A DNA stretch of 64,000 nucleotides from Arenimonas caeni (GCF_003024235.1 NZ_KZ679085.1:1-64000); one strand, 5' to 3'. Positions 47,362-58,036 are shown, counted from the first letter of the stretch. Notes: a model not told the origin generated them from the letters alone. Program-made: numbers and translations.

Positions 47362-48447
47362 ATGTCACGCGCGTACAACTTCAGCGCCGGTCCGGCCGTG
47401 CTGCCCGAACCGGTCCTCAGGCAAGTCCAGGCGGAACTGCTGGAGTGGCGCGACGAACGCGCGTCGGTGATGGAGGTCAGCCACCGCGGCAAGGCCTTCG
47501 TCGAATGCGCCGCCGAAGCCGAACGCGACCTGCGCGAGCTGATGGCGGTGCCGGACGACTACCACGTGCTGTTCCTGCAGGGCGGCGCCACCACGCTGTC
47601 GGCCCTGCTGGCGCTCAACCTGGCCCGCGCCGACCAGACCGCCGATTTCGTGCTCACCGGCCACTGGGGCGAGAAGGCCCTGGACAACATGAAGCCCTCG
47701 CTGCAGGTGAACGTGGCGGCCAGCGGCAAGGCCGGCGGTTACACCGGCATCCCGCCGCGTGGGGACTGGGCGCTGACGCCCGGCGCGGCCTTCCTGCACT
47801 ACACCCCGAACGAGACCATCCACGGCGTCGAGTTCCACGACATCCCGGACGCCGGCGACGTGCCGCTGGTGGCCGACGTGTCCTCCAACTTCCTGTCCGC
47901 GCCCCTGGACGTGTCGCGCTTCGGCGTGCTCTATGGCGGCGCCCAGAAGAACCTCGGTCCCTCGGGCCTGGCCATCGCCATCGTGCGCAAGGACCTGCTG
48001 GGCCGGCACGGCCGTGAACTGCCGCCGATCTTCGAACTGCTCAACCAGGCGAAGAACGACTCGATGTTCAACACCCCGCCCACCTTCGCCTGGTACGTGC
48101 TGGGCCTGGTGCTCAAGTGGCTGCGCGCCGAGGGCGGCGCGGCGGCCATGGGCGAGCGCAACCGGCGCAAGGCGGCCAACCTGTATGCGGCCATCGACGG
48201 CTCCGGCGGCTTCTACCGCAACCCGGTGGACCCGGCCGCGCGCTCGTGGATGAACGTGCCGTTCTTCCTGCCCGACGAGGCGCGCGAGAAGGCTTTCCTC
48301 AAGGAGGCCGACGCGGCCGGTCTGCTGGGCCTGAAGGGCCACCGCGCGGTCGGCGGCATCCGCGCCTCGATCTACAACGCCATGCCCGAGGCGGGCGTGC
48401 AGGCCCTGGTCGACTTCATGGCCGATTTCGCCCGACGCAATGGCTGA
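47362..48447 (+). CDS. serC: Phosphoserine aminotransferase
   Basis: A 361-residue PLP enzyme making 3-phosphoserine (serine pathway) and a step of pyridoxal phosphate synthesis. It opens [15 protein letters not shown]; the PLP lysine is in [12 protein letters not shown]; the C-terminal [17 protein letters not shown] is characteristic. ATG 47362 is preferred to upstream starts because [11 protein letters not shown] aligns with family N termini. It leads serC-aroA-cmk; pheA, often between serC and aroA in relatives, is absent. Confidence 0.96.
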   Translation: MSRAYNFSAGPAVLPEPVLRQVQAELLEWRDERASVMEVSHRGKAFVECAAEAERDLRELMAVPDDYHVLFLQGGATTLSALLALNLARADQTADFVLTGHWGEKALDNMKPSLQVNVAASGKAGGYTGIPPRGDWALTPGAAFLHYTPNETIHGVEFHDIPDAGDVPLVADVSSNFLSAPLDVSRFGVLYGGAQKNLGPSGLAIAIVRKDLLGRHGRELPPIFELLNQAKNDSMFNTPPTFAWYVLGLVLKWLRAEGGAAAMGERNRRKAANLYAAIDGSGGFYRNPVDPAARSWMNVPFFLPDEAREKAFLKEADAAGLLGLKGHRAVGGIRASIYNAMPEAGVQALVDFMADFARRNG

Positions 48448-48468
48448 GCGGTTGGCGCGGTGCCCGGC

Positions 48469-49794
48469 ATGAGCCCCGGGCGGCTCGACTGGCTGGCGGC
48501 ACCGGGCCGCGCCCTGGCGGGTGAACTGGCGGTGCCCGGCGACAAGTCGGTCTCGCACCGGGCGGTCATGCTCGGCGCGCTGGCCGAGGGCGTTTCCGAA
48601 ATCGCCGGGTTCCTGGAGGGCGAGGACACCCGCGCCACCGCCGCCATCCTGGCGCGCCTGGGCGTGCGCATCGAAGCGCCCGGGGATGGGCTGAGGCGAA
48701 TCCACGGCGTCGGCCTGCATGGCCTGCGCGGCGCCGACGGCCCGCTCGACTGCGGCAATTCCGGTACCGGCATGCGTCTGCTGGCCGGCCTGCTGGCCGG
48801 CCAGGCCTTCGACAGCACCCTGGTCGGCGACGCCTCGCTTTCGCGGCGGCCGATGGGGCGCGTGATCGGGCCGCTGCAGCGCATGGGCGCCCGCATCGAG
48901 GCCGCCGGAGGCGAACTGCCGCCACTTAGAATCCACGCGAGCAATGGCTTGCAAGCCATTGATTTCAAATCACCTGTTGCCAGCGCGCAGGTGAAGTCCG
49001 CGGTGCTCCTGGCCGGCCTTTACGCGCGTGGCGAAACGGCGGTGCACGAGCCGCATCCCACCCGCGACTACACCGAGCGCATGCTCGCGGCCTTCGGCTG
49101 GCCCGTGCGCTTCGCCCCGGGCGAGGCCCGGCTCGAAGGCGGGCACCGGCTGCGGGCGACCCGGGTGCAGGTGCCGGCCGACTTCTCCTCGGCGGCCTTT
49201 TTCCTGGTGGCGGCCTCGGTGGTGCCGGGCTCGGACCTGATGCTGCGGCGGGTGGGCATGAACCCGCGCCGCACCGGCCTGCTGGCGGCGCTGCGCGCCA
49301 TGGGGGCCGACATCACCGAATTCCCGGCCGGCGAGCAGGGCGGGGAGCCGGTGGCCGACCTGCGCGTGCGGCATGCGCGCCTGCACGGCATCGCCGTGCC
49401 CGAGGCCCTGGTGCCGGACATGATCGACGAGTTCCCGGCCCTGTTCGTGGCCGCCGCCCTGGCCGAGGGCGAGACCCGGGTCAGCGGCGCCGCCGAGCTG
49501 CGGGTCAAGGAGTCCGACCGCCTGGCGGCCATGGCCGCCGCGCTGCAGGCCCTGGGCGGGCAGGTGGCCGAAACCCCGGACGGGGCGATCATCCGCGGCG
49601 GCCGCCTGGGTGGCGGTGAGGTGCACAGCCACGGCGACCACCGCATCGCCATGGCTATGGCGGTGGCGGCCCAGCGGGCCACGGGCGAGGTGCGCATCAC
49701 CGACTGCGCCAACGTCGCCACTTCCTTCCCGGGTTTCGTGGCGCTGGCGGCCTCGGCGGGCTTCGGCCTGCAGCCGGCACCGGCGCTCGGCTAG
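48469..49794 (+). CDS. aroA: 3-Phosphoshikimate 1-carboxyvinyltransferase (EPSP synthase)
   Basis: A 441-residue shikimate-pathway enzyme joining shikimate-3-phosphate and PEP. Signatures are PGDKSVSHRAVMLGALAEG, LDCGNSGTGMRLLAGLLAG and RVKESDRLAAMA. Start ATG 48469 is taken; GTG 48460 is an alternative. It follows serC by 21 bp. Its TAG stop is part of a TAGAAT that may be the -10 box of cmk. Confidence 0.95.
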   Translation: MSPGRLDWLAAPGRALAGELAVPGDKSVSHRAVMLGALAEGVSEIAGFLEGEDTRATAAILARLGVRIEAPGDGLRRIHGVGLHGLRGADGPLDCGNSGTGMRLLAGLLAGQAFDSTLVGDASLSRRPMGRVIGPLQRMGARIEAAGGELPPLRIHASNGLQAIDFKSPVASAQVKSAVLLAGLYARGETAVHEPHPTRDYTERMLAAFGWPVRFAPGEARLEGGHRLRATRVQVPADFSSAAFFLVAASVVPGSDLMLRRVGMNPRRTGLLAALRAMGADITEFPAGEQGGEPVADLRVRHARLHGIAVPEALVPDMIDEFPALFVAAALAEGETRVSGAAELRVKESDRLAAMAAALQALGGQVAETPDGAIIRGGRLGGGEVHSHGDHRIAMAMAVAAQRATGEVRITDCANVATSFPGFVALAASAGFGLQPAPALG

Positions 49795-49803
49795 AATCCG
49801 GCC

Positions 49804-50496
49804 ATGCCTCGTATCCCCGTTCTGACCATCGATGGGCCCTCCGGCTCCGGCAAGGGCACCGTCAGCCGGGCCGTGGCCGAGCGCCTGGGCTGGCACTACC
49901 TGGATTCGGGGGCCCTGTACCGGGCCGTCGGCCTGGCCGCGGCCTGGGAGGGCATCGACCTGAGCGATGCCGGGGCCGTGGCCCAGTGCGCGGCCCGCAC
50001 CGAGATCCGCTTCGAGACCCAGGGTGCGGGCGAGCCGCACGTGATCGTCAACGGCAAGGACGCCACCCGCCAGCTGCGCATGGAAACGGCCGGCGCGGCT
50101 GCCTCGGCCATCGCCGCGCACCCGCCGGTGCGGGCGGCCCTGGTCGACCTGCAGCACCGGTTCCGCCGGGCCCCGGGCCTGGTGGCCGACGGCCGCGACA
50201 TGGGCACCGTGATCTTCCCGGACGCCCCCTACAAGGTCTTCCTGACCGCCAGCGCCGAAGAAAGGGCCAAAAGGCGCCATAAGCAGTTGAAGGAAAAAGG
50301 GGTTTCGGTTAATCTTGACAGTCTGCTGCACGAAATCGCCGCTCGCGACGAGCGCGATGCCGGGCGTGCGGTGGCGCCCCTGAAACCCGCGGAAGACGCG
50401 GTGCTCCTGGACTCCACCGGCACGCCCATCACCGAGGTGATCGAGCGCGTGCTGTCGGTGCTGCCGGAAAAACTCCGTCAGCCACGGCAGGACTGA
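49804..50496 (+). CDS. cmk: Cytidylate kinase
   Basis: A 230-residue P-loop kinase making CDP and dCDP. Walker A is [14 protein letters not shown] (residues 9-22); [30 protein letters not shown] and RHKQLKEKG follow. It starts 9 bp after aroA. TAGAAT (49792-49797) is 6 nt before the ATG with no Shine-Dalgarno, so a leaderless transcript from an internal promoter is possible in addition to read-through. cmk before rpsA is a widespread order. Confidence 0.96.
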   Translation: MPRIPVLTIDGPSGSGKGTVSRAVAERLGWHYLDSGALYRAVGLAAAWEGIDLSDAGAVAQCAARTEIRFETQGAGEPHVIVNGKDATRQLRMETAGAAASAIAAHPPVRAALVDLQHRFRRAPGLVADGRDMGTVIFPDAPYKVFLTASAEERAKRRHKQLKEKGVSVNLDSLLHEIAARDERDAGRAVAPLKPAEDAVLLDSTGTPITEVIERVLSVLPEKLRQPRQD

Positions 50497-50647
50497 TCCT
50501 CCCGGCGCATCCGCACCCGCGGTCGCGACTTCCGAAGCAGGCAACCGTCCCGCGCCCGATGGCGCGGGGTCCATGAACGCGCATCAAGCGCCAACAGGTG
50601 GGTCGCGGCGGAGCCGCGGGCCCGTGTGTCCAACCGAGTATCCAACA

Positions 50648-52330
50648 ATGACTGAATCTTTCGCTGAACTGTTCGAGCAGAGCCAGAGCGCCCTTTCCAA
50701 GCTCAAGCCGGGCGCCATCGTGTCGGGCATCGTCGTCGAGGTCCGCAACGACGTGGTCGTCATCAATGCCGGCCTGAAGTCCGAGGGCATCATCCCCATC
50801 GAGCAGTTCCGTAACGAAGCCGGCGAGCTCGAAATCGCCGTCGGCGAGACCGTCAAGGTCGCCCTCGAGTACCTCGAGAACGGCTTCGGCGAGACCGTGC
50901 TGTCGCGCGAGAAGGCCAAGCGCGCCATGGTGTGGGACGAGCTCGAGGCTTCCATGGAAGCCGGCGAGATCGTCACCGGCCGCATCTCCGGCAAGGTCAA
51001 GGGCGGCTTCACCGTCGACATCCGCGACGTCCGCGCGTTCCTGCCGGGTTCGCTGGTCGACGTGCGCCCGGTCCGCGACCCGGGCTACCTCGAGGGCAAG
51101 GAACTCGAGTTCAAGATCATCAAACTTGACCGCAAGCGCAACAACGTCGTCGTCTCCCGCCGCGCGGTGGTCGAGTCCGAGAACAGCGTCGAGCGCGAGC
51201 AGCTGCTCGAGCGCCTGCAGGAAGGCGCGGTCGTCAAGGGCGTGGTCAAGAACCTCACCGACTACGGCGCGTTCGTCGACCTCGGCGGCATCGATGGCCT
51301 GCTGCACATCACCGACATGGCCTGGAAGCGCGTGCGCCATCCGTCCGAGGTGGTCAACGTCGGCGACGAGCTCGACGTGCGCGTGCTGAAGTTCGACCGC
51401 GAGCGCAACCGCGTCTCGCTCGGCCTCAAGCAGCTGGGCGACGATCCGTGGGACAACATCGCCCGTCGCTACCCGACCAGCTCGCGCCTGTTCGGCAAGG
51501 TCTCCAACGTCACCGATTACGGTGCGTTCGTCGAGATCGAGCCGGGCGTCGAGGGCCTGGTGCACGTGTCCGAGATGGACTGGACCAACAAGAACGTCAA
51601 CCCGTCGAAGGTCGTCCAGCTGGGCGACGAGCTCGAGGTGATGGTCCTGGACGTCGACGGCGAGCGCCGCCGCATCTCGCTGGGCATCAAGCAGTGCACC
51701 CCGAACCCGTGGGAGGCCTTCTCGGCCCTGCACAAGAAGGGTGACAAGGTCTCCGGTCAGATCAAGTCGATCACCGACTTCGGCATCTTCATCGGCCTGG
51801 ACGGCGGCATCGACGGCCTGGTCCACCTGTCCGACATCTCGTGGAACACCACGGGCGAGGACGTGGTGCGCAACTTCAAGAAGGGCGACACCGTCGAGGC
51901 GGTCGTGCTGGCCGTCGACCCGGAGCGCGAGCGCATCTCGCTGGGCATCAAGCAGCTCGAGCAGGATCCGGTGGGCCAGTACATGGCCGGCACCCAGAAG
52001 GGTTCGATCGTCAACGGCGTGGTCAAGGAAGTCGACGCCCGCGGTGCGACCATCGAGCTCGAGGGCGGCGTCGAGGGCTACATCCGTGCCAACGACATCG
52101 CCAAGGAGCGCGTCGAGGACGCCACCCAGTACCTGAAGGTGGGCGACGCGGTCGAAGCCAAGTACATGGGCATGGACCGCAAGGGCCGCACCATGCAGCT
52201 CTCGATCCGCGCCAAGGACGAGGCCGAGCTGCAGGAGACGATGGCGGAGGTCAACAAGGCTTCCGACGCGTCGGCCGGCACCACCAAGCTCGGTGCCCTG
52301 CTGCGCGAGCAGCTGAACAAGGGCGATTAA
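50648..52330 (+). CDS. rpsA: 30S ribosomal protein S1
   Basis: A 560-residue RNA-binding protein with six S1 (OB-fold) repeats, the standard size. Repeat signatures include [45 protein letters not shown] and [23 protein letters not shown]. It brings structured mRNAs to the 30S subunit. The start codon lacks a good Shine-Dalgarno (GTATCCAACAATG), as for the autoregulated E. coli rpsA. The 151-bp leader holds a GC-rich hairpin (CGCGGC-GGA-GCCGCG) about 30 bp before the ATG. Confidence 0.97.
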   Translation: MTESFAELFEQSQSALSKLKPGAIVSGIVVEVRNDVVVINAGLKSEGIIPIEQFRNEAGELEIAVGETVKVALEYLENGFGETVLSREKAKRAMVWDELEASMEAGEIVTGRISGKVKGGFTVDIRDVRAFLPGSLVDVRPVRDPGYLEGKELEFKIIKLDRKRNNVVVSRRAVVESENSVEREQLLERLQEGAVVKGVVKNLTDYGAFVDLGGIDGLLHITDMAWKRVRHPSEVVNVGDELDVRVLKFDRERNRVSLGLKQLGDDPWDNIARRYPTSSRLFGKVSNVTDYGAFVEIEPGVEGLVHVSEMDWTNKNVNPSKVVQLGDELEVMVLDVDGERRRISLGIKQCTPNPWEAFSALHKKGDKVSGQIKSITDFGIFIGLDGGIDGLVHLSDISWNTTGEDVVRNFKKGDTVEAVVLAVDPERERISLGIKQLEQDPVGQYMAGTQKGSIVNGVVKEVDARGATIELEGGVEGYIRANDIAKERVEDATQYLKVGDAVEAKYMGMDRKGRTMQLSIRAKDEAELQETMAEVNKASDASAGTTKLGALLREQLNKGD

Positions 52331-52343
52331 GCCAGCAGCACCC

Positions 52344-52374
52344 GTGCGTGGCCCGGCGACCCCGGGCCACGCAC
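52344..52374 (+). terminator. Strong hairpin between rpsA and ihfB
   Basis: Perfect 13-bp arms (GTGCGTGGCCCGG) with a 5-nt loop start 14 nt after the rpsA stop. Only TT follows, so it is probably an attenuator, partial terminator or 3'-end stabiliser, letting less transcription reach ihfB. Confidence 0.6.
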
Positions 52375-52405
52375 TTGCCCGAAGAGACCGAGGGATCGCC
52401 CCGAG

Positions 52406-52705
52406 ATGACCAAGTCCGAACTGATCGAGGTGCTGTCGCGGCGCCAGGCCCACCTGAAGGCCGACGACGTGGACCTGGCCGTGAAGACCCTGCTCGAGAT
52501 GATGAGTGGTTCCCTGACCCAGGGCGAGCGCATCGAGATCCGCGGTTTCGGCAGTTTTTCCCTCCATTTCCGTCCGCCGCGCCTGGGCCGCAACCCCAAG
52601 ACCGGCGAGTCCGTGGCCCTGCCCGGAAAATACGTCCCGCATTTCAAGCCGGGCAAGGAACTGCGCGACCGGGTCAACGCCCGCAACGCGCCGCCGGTGG
52701 CCTGA
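52406..52705 (+). CDS. ihfB: Integration host factor subunit beta
   Basis: A 99-residue DNA-bending protein of the HU/IHF family. [31 protein letters not shown] forms the helical body; [29 protein letters not shown] is the beta arm whose proline inserts into DNA. Placement after rpsA and the R-R-x-x-R-N-P-K-T-G form identify the beta subunit rather than HU. Confidence 0.96.
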   Translation: MTKSELIEVLSRRQAHLKADDVDLAVKTLLEMMSGSLTQGERIEIRGFGSFSLHFRPPRLGRNPKTGESVALPGKYVPHFKPGKELRDRVNARNAPPVA

Positions 52706-52758
52706 ACCAGCGTGGCGATGGGCTAAGCTAGCCCGCAACCAGCACCGGGAACCACTGC

Positions 52759-53061
52759 ATGCGACTGCTCAAGGCACTGATCGCCCTGCTTTTCGTCGCC
52801 CTCGGGGTATTGTTCGGCGCGCTCAACCGCGATCCGGTGCGCATCGACCTTGGCCTCACCCATATCGAATCCCTGTCGCTCGGCACCAGCCTGCTGCTGG
52901 CCGTGCTGCTTGGCGCCGTGCTCGCCGGCGTCGTGATCACCGCCACGGTGGTCTGGCCGCTGCGGCACCGGCTGCGCCGTGGTGCCGGCAAGGGGCAGGC
53001 GGCGGATGCGGCCGAGGCCCCGGCGGCGACCCCGATTTCCGCGCCGGAAGGCCATGACTGA
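52759..53061 (+). CDS. lapA: Lipopolysaccharide assembly protein LapA
   Basis: A 100-residue inner-membrane protein with two helices (about 4-22 and 40-68) and a charged cytoplasmic tail. NRDPVRIDLGL between the helices is typical of LapA/YciS. It works with LapB in controlling LpxC and LPS assembly. It overlaps lapB by 8 bp. Confidence 0.88.
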   Translation: MRLLKALIALLFVALGVLFGALNRDPVRIDLGLTHIESLSLGTSLLLAVLLGAVLAGVVITATVVWPLRHRLRRGAGKGQAADAAEAPAATPISAPEGHD

Positions 53062-54226
53062 ACTGGCCTGGCTGTTCCTGCTGCTGCCGGTGGCGGCCGG
53101 CGCCGGCTGGCTGGCCGGCCGGCGCGGCGGCGAGCGCCGCGGCGGTGCGCGCGTCTCGCGGCTTTCGAACACCTACTTCCGCGGCCTGAACTACCTGCTC
53201 AACGAGCAACAGGACAAGGCCATCGAAGTCTTCCTGCAGATCGCCGCGGTCGACAAGGACACGGTGGAAACCCAGTTCGCGCTCGGCCACCTGTTCCGGC
53301 GCCGCGGCGAAGTCGACCGCGCCATCCGCCTGCACCAGGACCTGGTCGCCCGGCCCGGCCTGAGCGACGAGCAGAAGACCCGCGCCGTCCTGGCCCTGGG
53401 CGAGGACTACATGCGTGCCGGCCTGTTCGACCGCGCCGAGACCCTGTTCACCGACCTGGTGCGGATGGGCGTGCTGGCGCCGCAGGCGCTGCGCCACCTG
53501 ATTTCGATCTACCAGGCCGAGCGCGACTGGGCCAAGGCCATCGAACATGCGCACAAGCTCGAGAGCGCCGGCGGTGAGTCCATGGCGCGGCTGGTGGCGC
53601 AGTTCCACTGCGAACTGGCCGAGATGGCCCGGCTCGGCGGCGACGACGAAGGTGCGCGCCGCCATGTCGCCGACGCCTACGCCGCCGACAGCCATTCCGT
53701 GCGCGCGGGCCTGGTCGAGGCGCGGCTGGAGCTGAGCGCCGGCAACGATGCGGCCGCGATCCGCGCCTTCGAGCGCGTGGCCCGGCACGACATCGAGTTC
53801 CTGCCCGAGATCCTCGACCCGCTGCTGGCCTGCTACGAGCGCCGCGGCGAGAGCGCGCGGGCGCGCGGCTTCCTGCTCGAGATGACCGAGCACTACCCGG
53901 GCGTGTCGCCGGTGCTGGCGCTGACCCGCATGATCGAACGCGAGGAGGGCCGCCAGGCTGCGCTGGCCTTCCTGTCCGGGCAGTTGCGCCAGCGTCCCTC
54001 GGTGCGCGGCGAGGCGGCCTACATCGACCTGAGCCTGCGCGACGGGGATTCCGACCCGGCCAAGGCGCTCAAGACCCTCAAGCAGATCACCGAGCAGCTG
54101 GTGGTGCGCACGCCGGGCTATCGCTGCCAGCGCTGCGGCTTCGGCGCCCGGGCGCACCACTGGCAGTGCCCCGGCTGCAAGTCCTGGGGCAGCATCAAAC
54201 CCGTCCACGGCACGGTCAGCGAGTGA
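53054..54226 (+). CDS. lapB: LapB, TPR regulator of LPS synthesis
   Basis: A 390-residue protein (LapB/YciM): one N-terminal membrane helix, then TPR repeats (SNTYFRGLNYLLNEQQDKAIEVFLQ, and on to about residue 350), and a C-terminal rubredoxin-like zinc site with two CxxC pairs (YRCQRCGF and QCPGCKSW). It directs LpxC to FtsH for degradation, balancing LPS against phospholipid. The ATG at 53054 lies inside the lapA 3' end. Identification is secure. Confidence 0.95.
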   Translation: MTELAWLFLLLPVAAGAGWLAGRRGGERRGGARVSRLSNTYFRGLNYLLNEQQDKAIEVFLQIAAVDKDTVETQFALGHLFRRRGEVDRAIRLHQDLVARPGLSDEQKTRAVLALGEDYMRAGLFDRAETLFTDLVRMGVLAPQALRHLISIYQAERDWAKAIEHAHKLESAGGESMARLVAQFHCELAEMARLGGDDEGARRHVADAYAADSHSVRAGLVEARLELSAGNDAAAIRAFERVARHDIEFLPEILDPLLACYERRGESARARGFLLEMTEHYPGVSPVLALTRMIEREEGRQAALAFLSGQLRQRPSVRGEAAYIDLSLRDGDSDPAKALKTLKQITEQLVVRTPGYRCQRCGFGARAHHWQCPGCKSWGSIKPVHGTVSE

Positions 54227-55227
54227 GCAGCCAGCTACCGATCGTCTGGCTTGCCCTGGCTTCAATGGTGGCGTCGTTCGTGCTGGCGGCGTCCTGGCGG
54301 GTGTTCGCGCTCCGGCGCGGCCATGTCGACCAGCCCGACGCCCGCCGGCTGCATGTCCAGCCCACGCCCCGCGGCGGCGGCATCGGCATCGCCCTGGTGC
54401 TGCTGGCGCTGGCGCCCTGGCTGGGCGAGGGCGCGGCGGCCTTTGCCGGTGGCCTGGTGCTGTGCGCCGGGGCCGGCCTGGTCGACGACCTGCGGCCCCT
54501 GCCGCCGCTGGCAAAGCTGCTGCTGCAGGCCGCGGGCGCGCTCTGCCTGGCCTCGGCCTGGCCGCTGCTGCCCGGTCTGTGGGGGGTGGGTCCCGGCATC
54601 GCCCTGGGCGCGCTGCTGGTGCTGGCGATGGTGAACCTCTGGAATTTCATGGACGGCGCCAACGGCCTGGCGGCCAGCCAGGCGCTGGTGGCCGCGCCGG
54701 TGCTGGCCCTGCTCGGGCCTACCCCGGCGGCGGTCCTGCTCGCCGCCGTGCTCGCGGCCGCCAGCCTGGGCTTCCTGCCGCTCAATTTCCCGCGTGCCCG
54801 GCTGTTCCTGGGCGACGTGGGCAGCCACGCCCTGGGCTACGGCCTGGCCGCGCTGGCCCTGCTCGCGGCGCCGGCGGCAGGCGAGGGCGCCTGGCTGCTG
54901 CTGCTGCCAGCATCGGCCATGCTGCTCGACGCCAGCCTGACCCTGCTGTCGCGGCTGCGGCGCCGGCAGGTGCTGTGGCAGGCGCATCGCGAGCACCTCT
55001 ACCAGCGCGCCGTGGCGGCAGGCTGGAGCCATGCCGGCGTCTGCGGCCTCTACCTGGGCTGGGCCCTGGCAGCGAGCCTGCTGGCCCTCTCGACCGCGGG
55101 CCGGCCGGCGCCCTGGCCCTGGCTGCTCACCCTGTTGGCCCTCGTTGTTGGCATCATCCTGCACTTACTGCTGTCCCGCCGCTGGCCGCGGCCCCAGCCC
55201 CAGCCCCCAGGCCTTTCCCCCCGATGA
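54223..55227 (+). CDS. WecA/WbpL-type polyprenyl-phosphate sugar-phosphate transferase
   Basis: A 334-residue membrane protein of the GT4/MraY-WecA family, about ten helices. HVQPTPRGGGIGIAL, GLVDDLRPLPP, NLWNFMDGANGLAA (with the catalytic acidic residues) and FLGDVGSHALGY are the family blocks. It transfers a sugar-phosphate, probably an N-acetylhexosamine type, to undecaprenyl phosphate to begin O-antigen synthesis. Start GTG 54223 overlaps the lapB stop (GTGA), and its end overlaps the epimerase start (ATGA). Confidence 0.88.
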   Translation: MSSQLPIVWLALASMVASFVLAASWRVFALRRGHVDQPDARRLHVQPTPRGGGIGIALVLLALAPWLGEGAAAFAGGLVLCAGAGLVDDLRPLPPLAKLLLQAAGALCLASAWPLLPGLWGVGPGIALGALLVLAMVNLWNFMDGANGLAASQALVAAPVLALLGPTPAAVLLAAVLAAASLGFLPLNFPRARLFLGDVGSHALGYGLAALALLAAPAAGEGAWLLLLPASAMLLDASLTLLSRLRRRQVLWQAHREHLYQRAVAAGWSHAGVCGLYLGWALAASLLALSTAGRPAPWPWLLTLLALVVGIILHLLLSRRWPRPQPQPPGLSPR

Positions 55228-57137
55228 AGTCCCCCCGCGACAAGATTTCCTACCGACAAACCGGCTTCCTGCTGCCGCGCGTCCTGATCGTGCTGCACGA
55301 CCTGTTCATGATCGCGCTGCTCTGGATCGGGCTGCGCTGGCTGGCCGCGCGCGCCGGCGCGCCGCCGGCGCCGTCGCTGCCCGCGGAGCTGCTGATCGCG
55401 ATCTTCGCGCAGGGCCTGGTGCTGCGTTTCGTCGGCCTCTACCAAGGGCTGTGGCGCTTCGCCAGCGTGCCCGACCTGGCGAACCTGGTGCGTGGCGCGC
55501 TGCTGGGCGTGTTGCTGATCGTCACCTTGTTGTTCCTTGGCGGGCTCCTGCCCGAGGTGCCGCGGCGGGTGCTGCTGCCTTACCCGGTGGCGCTGGTGGT
55601 GCTGCTGGGCGTGCCGCGCCTGCTCTACCGCCTGTGGAAGGACTGGCGGCTGGCCCACGAGAACCCGGACGCCAAGCGGCTGCTGGTGCTCGGCGCCGGG
55701 CGGGCCGCCGACGCACTGCTTCGGGATCTCTCCGGCGACGGGCGCTACAGCGTGATCGGGCTGCTGGACGACAACCCGGCGCTCAAGGGAGCCCGGGTGC
55801 GCGGCGTGCCGGTGCTGGGCCCGATCGGCGACTTGCCCTACCTGGCGCAGGAGACCGCGCCGAACCTGCTGGTGATCGCCATGCCCAGCGCCAGCGCTGC
55901 CGAGATGCAGCGGGTGGTGGAACTGTGTGACGAAACCGGCCTGCCGTTCCGGGCGGCGCCGCGCATCGCCGACATGCTCGCCGGCAAGCCGCAGCGACTG
56001 GAGTTGAGCGAGGTGCGCATCGAGGACCTGCTCGGCCGCCCGCCGGTGAAGTTCGACACGGCGCTGGGCGCGCTGCTGGTCCAGGGCAAGCGCGTGCTGG
56101 TGACCGGCGGCGGCGGCTCGATCGGTTCCGAGCTGGTGCGGCAGTGCGCCGCGGCCGGGGCCGCGGAGCTGGTGGTGATGGAGCGGGCCGAGATGGCCCT
56201 GGGCGGCATCGTCGAGGAGATCGCCCGCGAATTCCCCGGCCTGCGCCTGGTGCCCATGCTCGCCGACTGCGGCGACCCGGTGGCCTGCCGCATCGCGCTC
56301 GCCGGCGGCATCGACTTCGTGTTCCATGCGGCGGCCTGCAAGCAGGTGCCGCTGCTGGAAGGGCAGCTGCGCGAGGCGCTGCGCAACAACGTCGCGGCGA
56401 CCGCGGTGGTCGCCCGTGCCTGCCGCGAGGCCGGCGTCGGGCATTTCGTGCTGATCTCCACCGACAAGGCGATCTGCCCGGTGAACGTGCTGGGTGCGAG
56501 CAAGCGCTTCGCCGAGCTGGCCTGCCAGGCCGAGCTGGGCGGCAACGGCGGGCGCCTGTCGATCGTGCGCTTCGGCAACGTGCTCGACTCCGCCGGTTCG
56601 GTGGTGCCGCTGTTCCGCCAGCAGATCGCCGAGGGCGGGCCGGTGACGGTGACCCACCCGGAGGTCACGCGCTACTTCATGACCATTCCCGAGGCCTGCC
56701 AGCTGATCCTGCACTCGCTGGCGCTGCCGGGCGAGGACGGCGCGGTGTTCGCGCTCGACATGGGTCGGCCGGTGCCGATCCGCGAGCTGGCCGAACAGAT
56801 GATCCGGCTCAGCGGCAAGCGTCCCGGAATCGACATAGAGGTCAGCTACACTGGTTTGCGTCCCGGCGAGAAGCTGCACGAGATCCTTTTCCACCCCGAG
56901 GAGCGCTACCAGCGCACGCGGCATCCGCGCATCTTCCAGGCCCGGCCCCGGCAGGCGGTCGGCCAGGACCTTGGCGGCCTGCTGGCGCGGCTTGAGCGCC
57001 TCTTGGCCGAGCCGGGGTCCCAGGAGGGGCTGCAGGCGCTGCTGCGTGAGGCGGTGCCCGACTACCGGCCGGAGCAGGCCGACGCCAGCCCGGAAGAGCT
57101 GCTTGCCGACGCCACCCACCCAGCGATGACGAAATAG
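55224..57137 (+). CDS. WbpM/CapD-like membrane nucleotide-sugar 4,6-dehydratase/epimerase
   Basis: A 637-residue protein with four N-terminal helices (about 15-130), a CoA-binding-like Rossmann domain (LVLGAGRAADALL) and an extended SDR domain (VTGGGGSIGSE). Catalytic-region STDKAICPVNVLGASKR has Met/Ser-Lys but no Tyr at the usual site, a trait of the WbpM/FlaA1/CapD group that dehydrates UDP-GlcNAc for making rare sugars of O-antigen or capsule. It is in the same operon as the WecA-like transferase. Confidence 0.9.
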   Translation: MKSPRDKISYRQTGFLLPRVLIVLHDLFMIALLWIGLRWLAARAGAPPAPSLPAELLIAIFAQGLVLRFVGLYQGLWRFASVPDLANLVRGALLGVLLIVTLLFLGGLLPEVPRRVLLPYPVALVVLLGVPRLLYRLWKDWRLAHENPDAKRLLVLGAGRAADALLRDLSGDGRYSVIGLLDDNPALKGARVRGVPVLGPIGDLPYLAQETAPNLLVIAMPSASAAEMQRVVELCDETGLPFRAAPRIADMLAGKPQRLELSEVRIEDLLGRPPVKFDTALGALLVQGKRVLVTGGGGSIGSELVRQCAAAGAAELVVMERAEMALGGIVEEIAREFPGLRLVPMLADCGDPVACRIALAGGIDFVFHAAACKQVPLLEGQLREALRNNVAATAVVARACREAGVGHFVLISTDKAICPVNVLGASKRFAELACQAELGGNGGRLSIVRFGNVLDSAGSVVPLFRQQIAEGGPVTVTHPEVTRYFMTIPEACQLILHSLALPGEDGAVFALDMGRPVPIRELAEQMIRLSGKRPGIDIEVSYTGLRPGEKLHEILFHPEERYQRTRHPRIFQARPRQAVGQDLGGLLARLERLLAEPGSQEGLQALLREAVPDYRPEQADASPEELLADATHPAMTK

Positions 57138-57140
57138 CGA

Positions 57141-58019
57141 ATGAGCCAGCGCATCAGGAAAGCCGTATTCCCCGTTGCCGGCCTCGGCACCCGTTTCCTG
57201 CCGGCCACCAAGACCGTGCCCAAGGAAATGTTGCCGGTCGTCGACAGGCCGCTGATCCAGTACGCCGTGGACGAGGCCATCGAGGCCGGCTGCGACACCC
57301 TGGTGTTCGTGACCAACCGTTACAAGCATTCGGTGGCCGATTATTTCGACAAGGCCTACGAGCTCGAGCAGAAGCTGGAGAAGGCCGGCAAGTCGGAACT
57401 GCTGGCGATGATCCGCGAGGTGCTGCCGCGCCACGTGCGCGCGGTTTTCGTCACCCAGGCCGAGGCCCTGGGCCTGGGCCACGCGGTGCTGTGCGCCGAG
57501 CCGGTCGTGGGCAACGAGCCCTTCGCCGTGCTGCTGCCCGACGACCTGATCTGGAACAAGGGCCCGGGCGCGCTGCGCCAGATGGCCGACCTGGCCGAGA
57601 AGGAGTCGGCCAGCGTGATCGCCGTGCAGGATGTTCCGCCCGAGCAGACCGGCAGCTACGGCATCGTGGCCACCCGCGACTTCTCCGGTCGCCACGGCGA
57701 GATCAGCGCCATCGTCGAAAAGCCGCGGCCCGAAGACGCGCCCAGCAACCTCGCCGTGGTCGGCCGCTACGTGCTCAGCGGCCGCGTCTTCGAGCACCTG
57801 CGCAACACCCGGCCGGGTGCCGGCGGCGAGATCCAGCTCACCGACGGCATCGCCGCGCTCATGGCCCGGGAGCGGGCGCTGGCCTACCGCTTCGAGGGCC
57901 GCCGCTTCGACTGCGGCAGCCGCATCGGGCTGGTCGAGGCGACCATCGAATTCGCGCTCGACCACGACGACCTGGCCGAGCCGGCGCGCGAGTACATGCG
58001 CGCCGTACTGGCACGCTAA
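57141..58019 (+). CDS. galU: UTP--glucose-1-phosphate uridylyltransferase
   Basis: A 292-residue nucleotidyltransferase making UDP-glucose. [32 protein letters not shown] is the nucleotide-binding start; [17 protein letters not shown] and [20 protein letters not shown] complete the pattern. It starts 3 bp after the preceding gene. UDP-glucose feeds this cell-surface locus and, through galE, the gtr-type cassette near 12 kb. Confidence 0.96.
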   Translation: MSQRIRKAVFPVAGLGTRFLPATKTVPKEMLPVVDRPLIQYAVDEAIEAGCDTLVFVTNRYKHSVADYFDKAYELEQKLEKAGKSELLAMIREVLPRHVRAVFVTQAEALGLGHAVLCAEPVVGNEPFAVLLPDDLIWNKGPGALRQMADLAEKESASVIAVQDVPPEQTGSYGIVATRDFSGRHGEISAIVEKPRPEDAPSNLAVVGRYVLSGRVFEHLRNTRPGAGGEIQLTDGIAALMARERALAYRFEGRRFDCGSRIGLVEATIEFALDHDDLAEPAREYMRAVLAR

Positions 58020-58036
58020 GCGCAGGGATTCGCCGC

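Noticed and set aside
50573-50647. An earlier rpsA start at 50573
   Set aside because: The 25 extra residues are Arg/Gly/Pro-rich and unlike any S1. [12 protein letters not shown] at 50648 matches the family.
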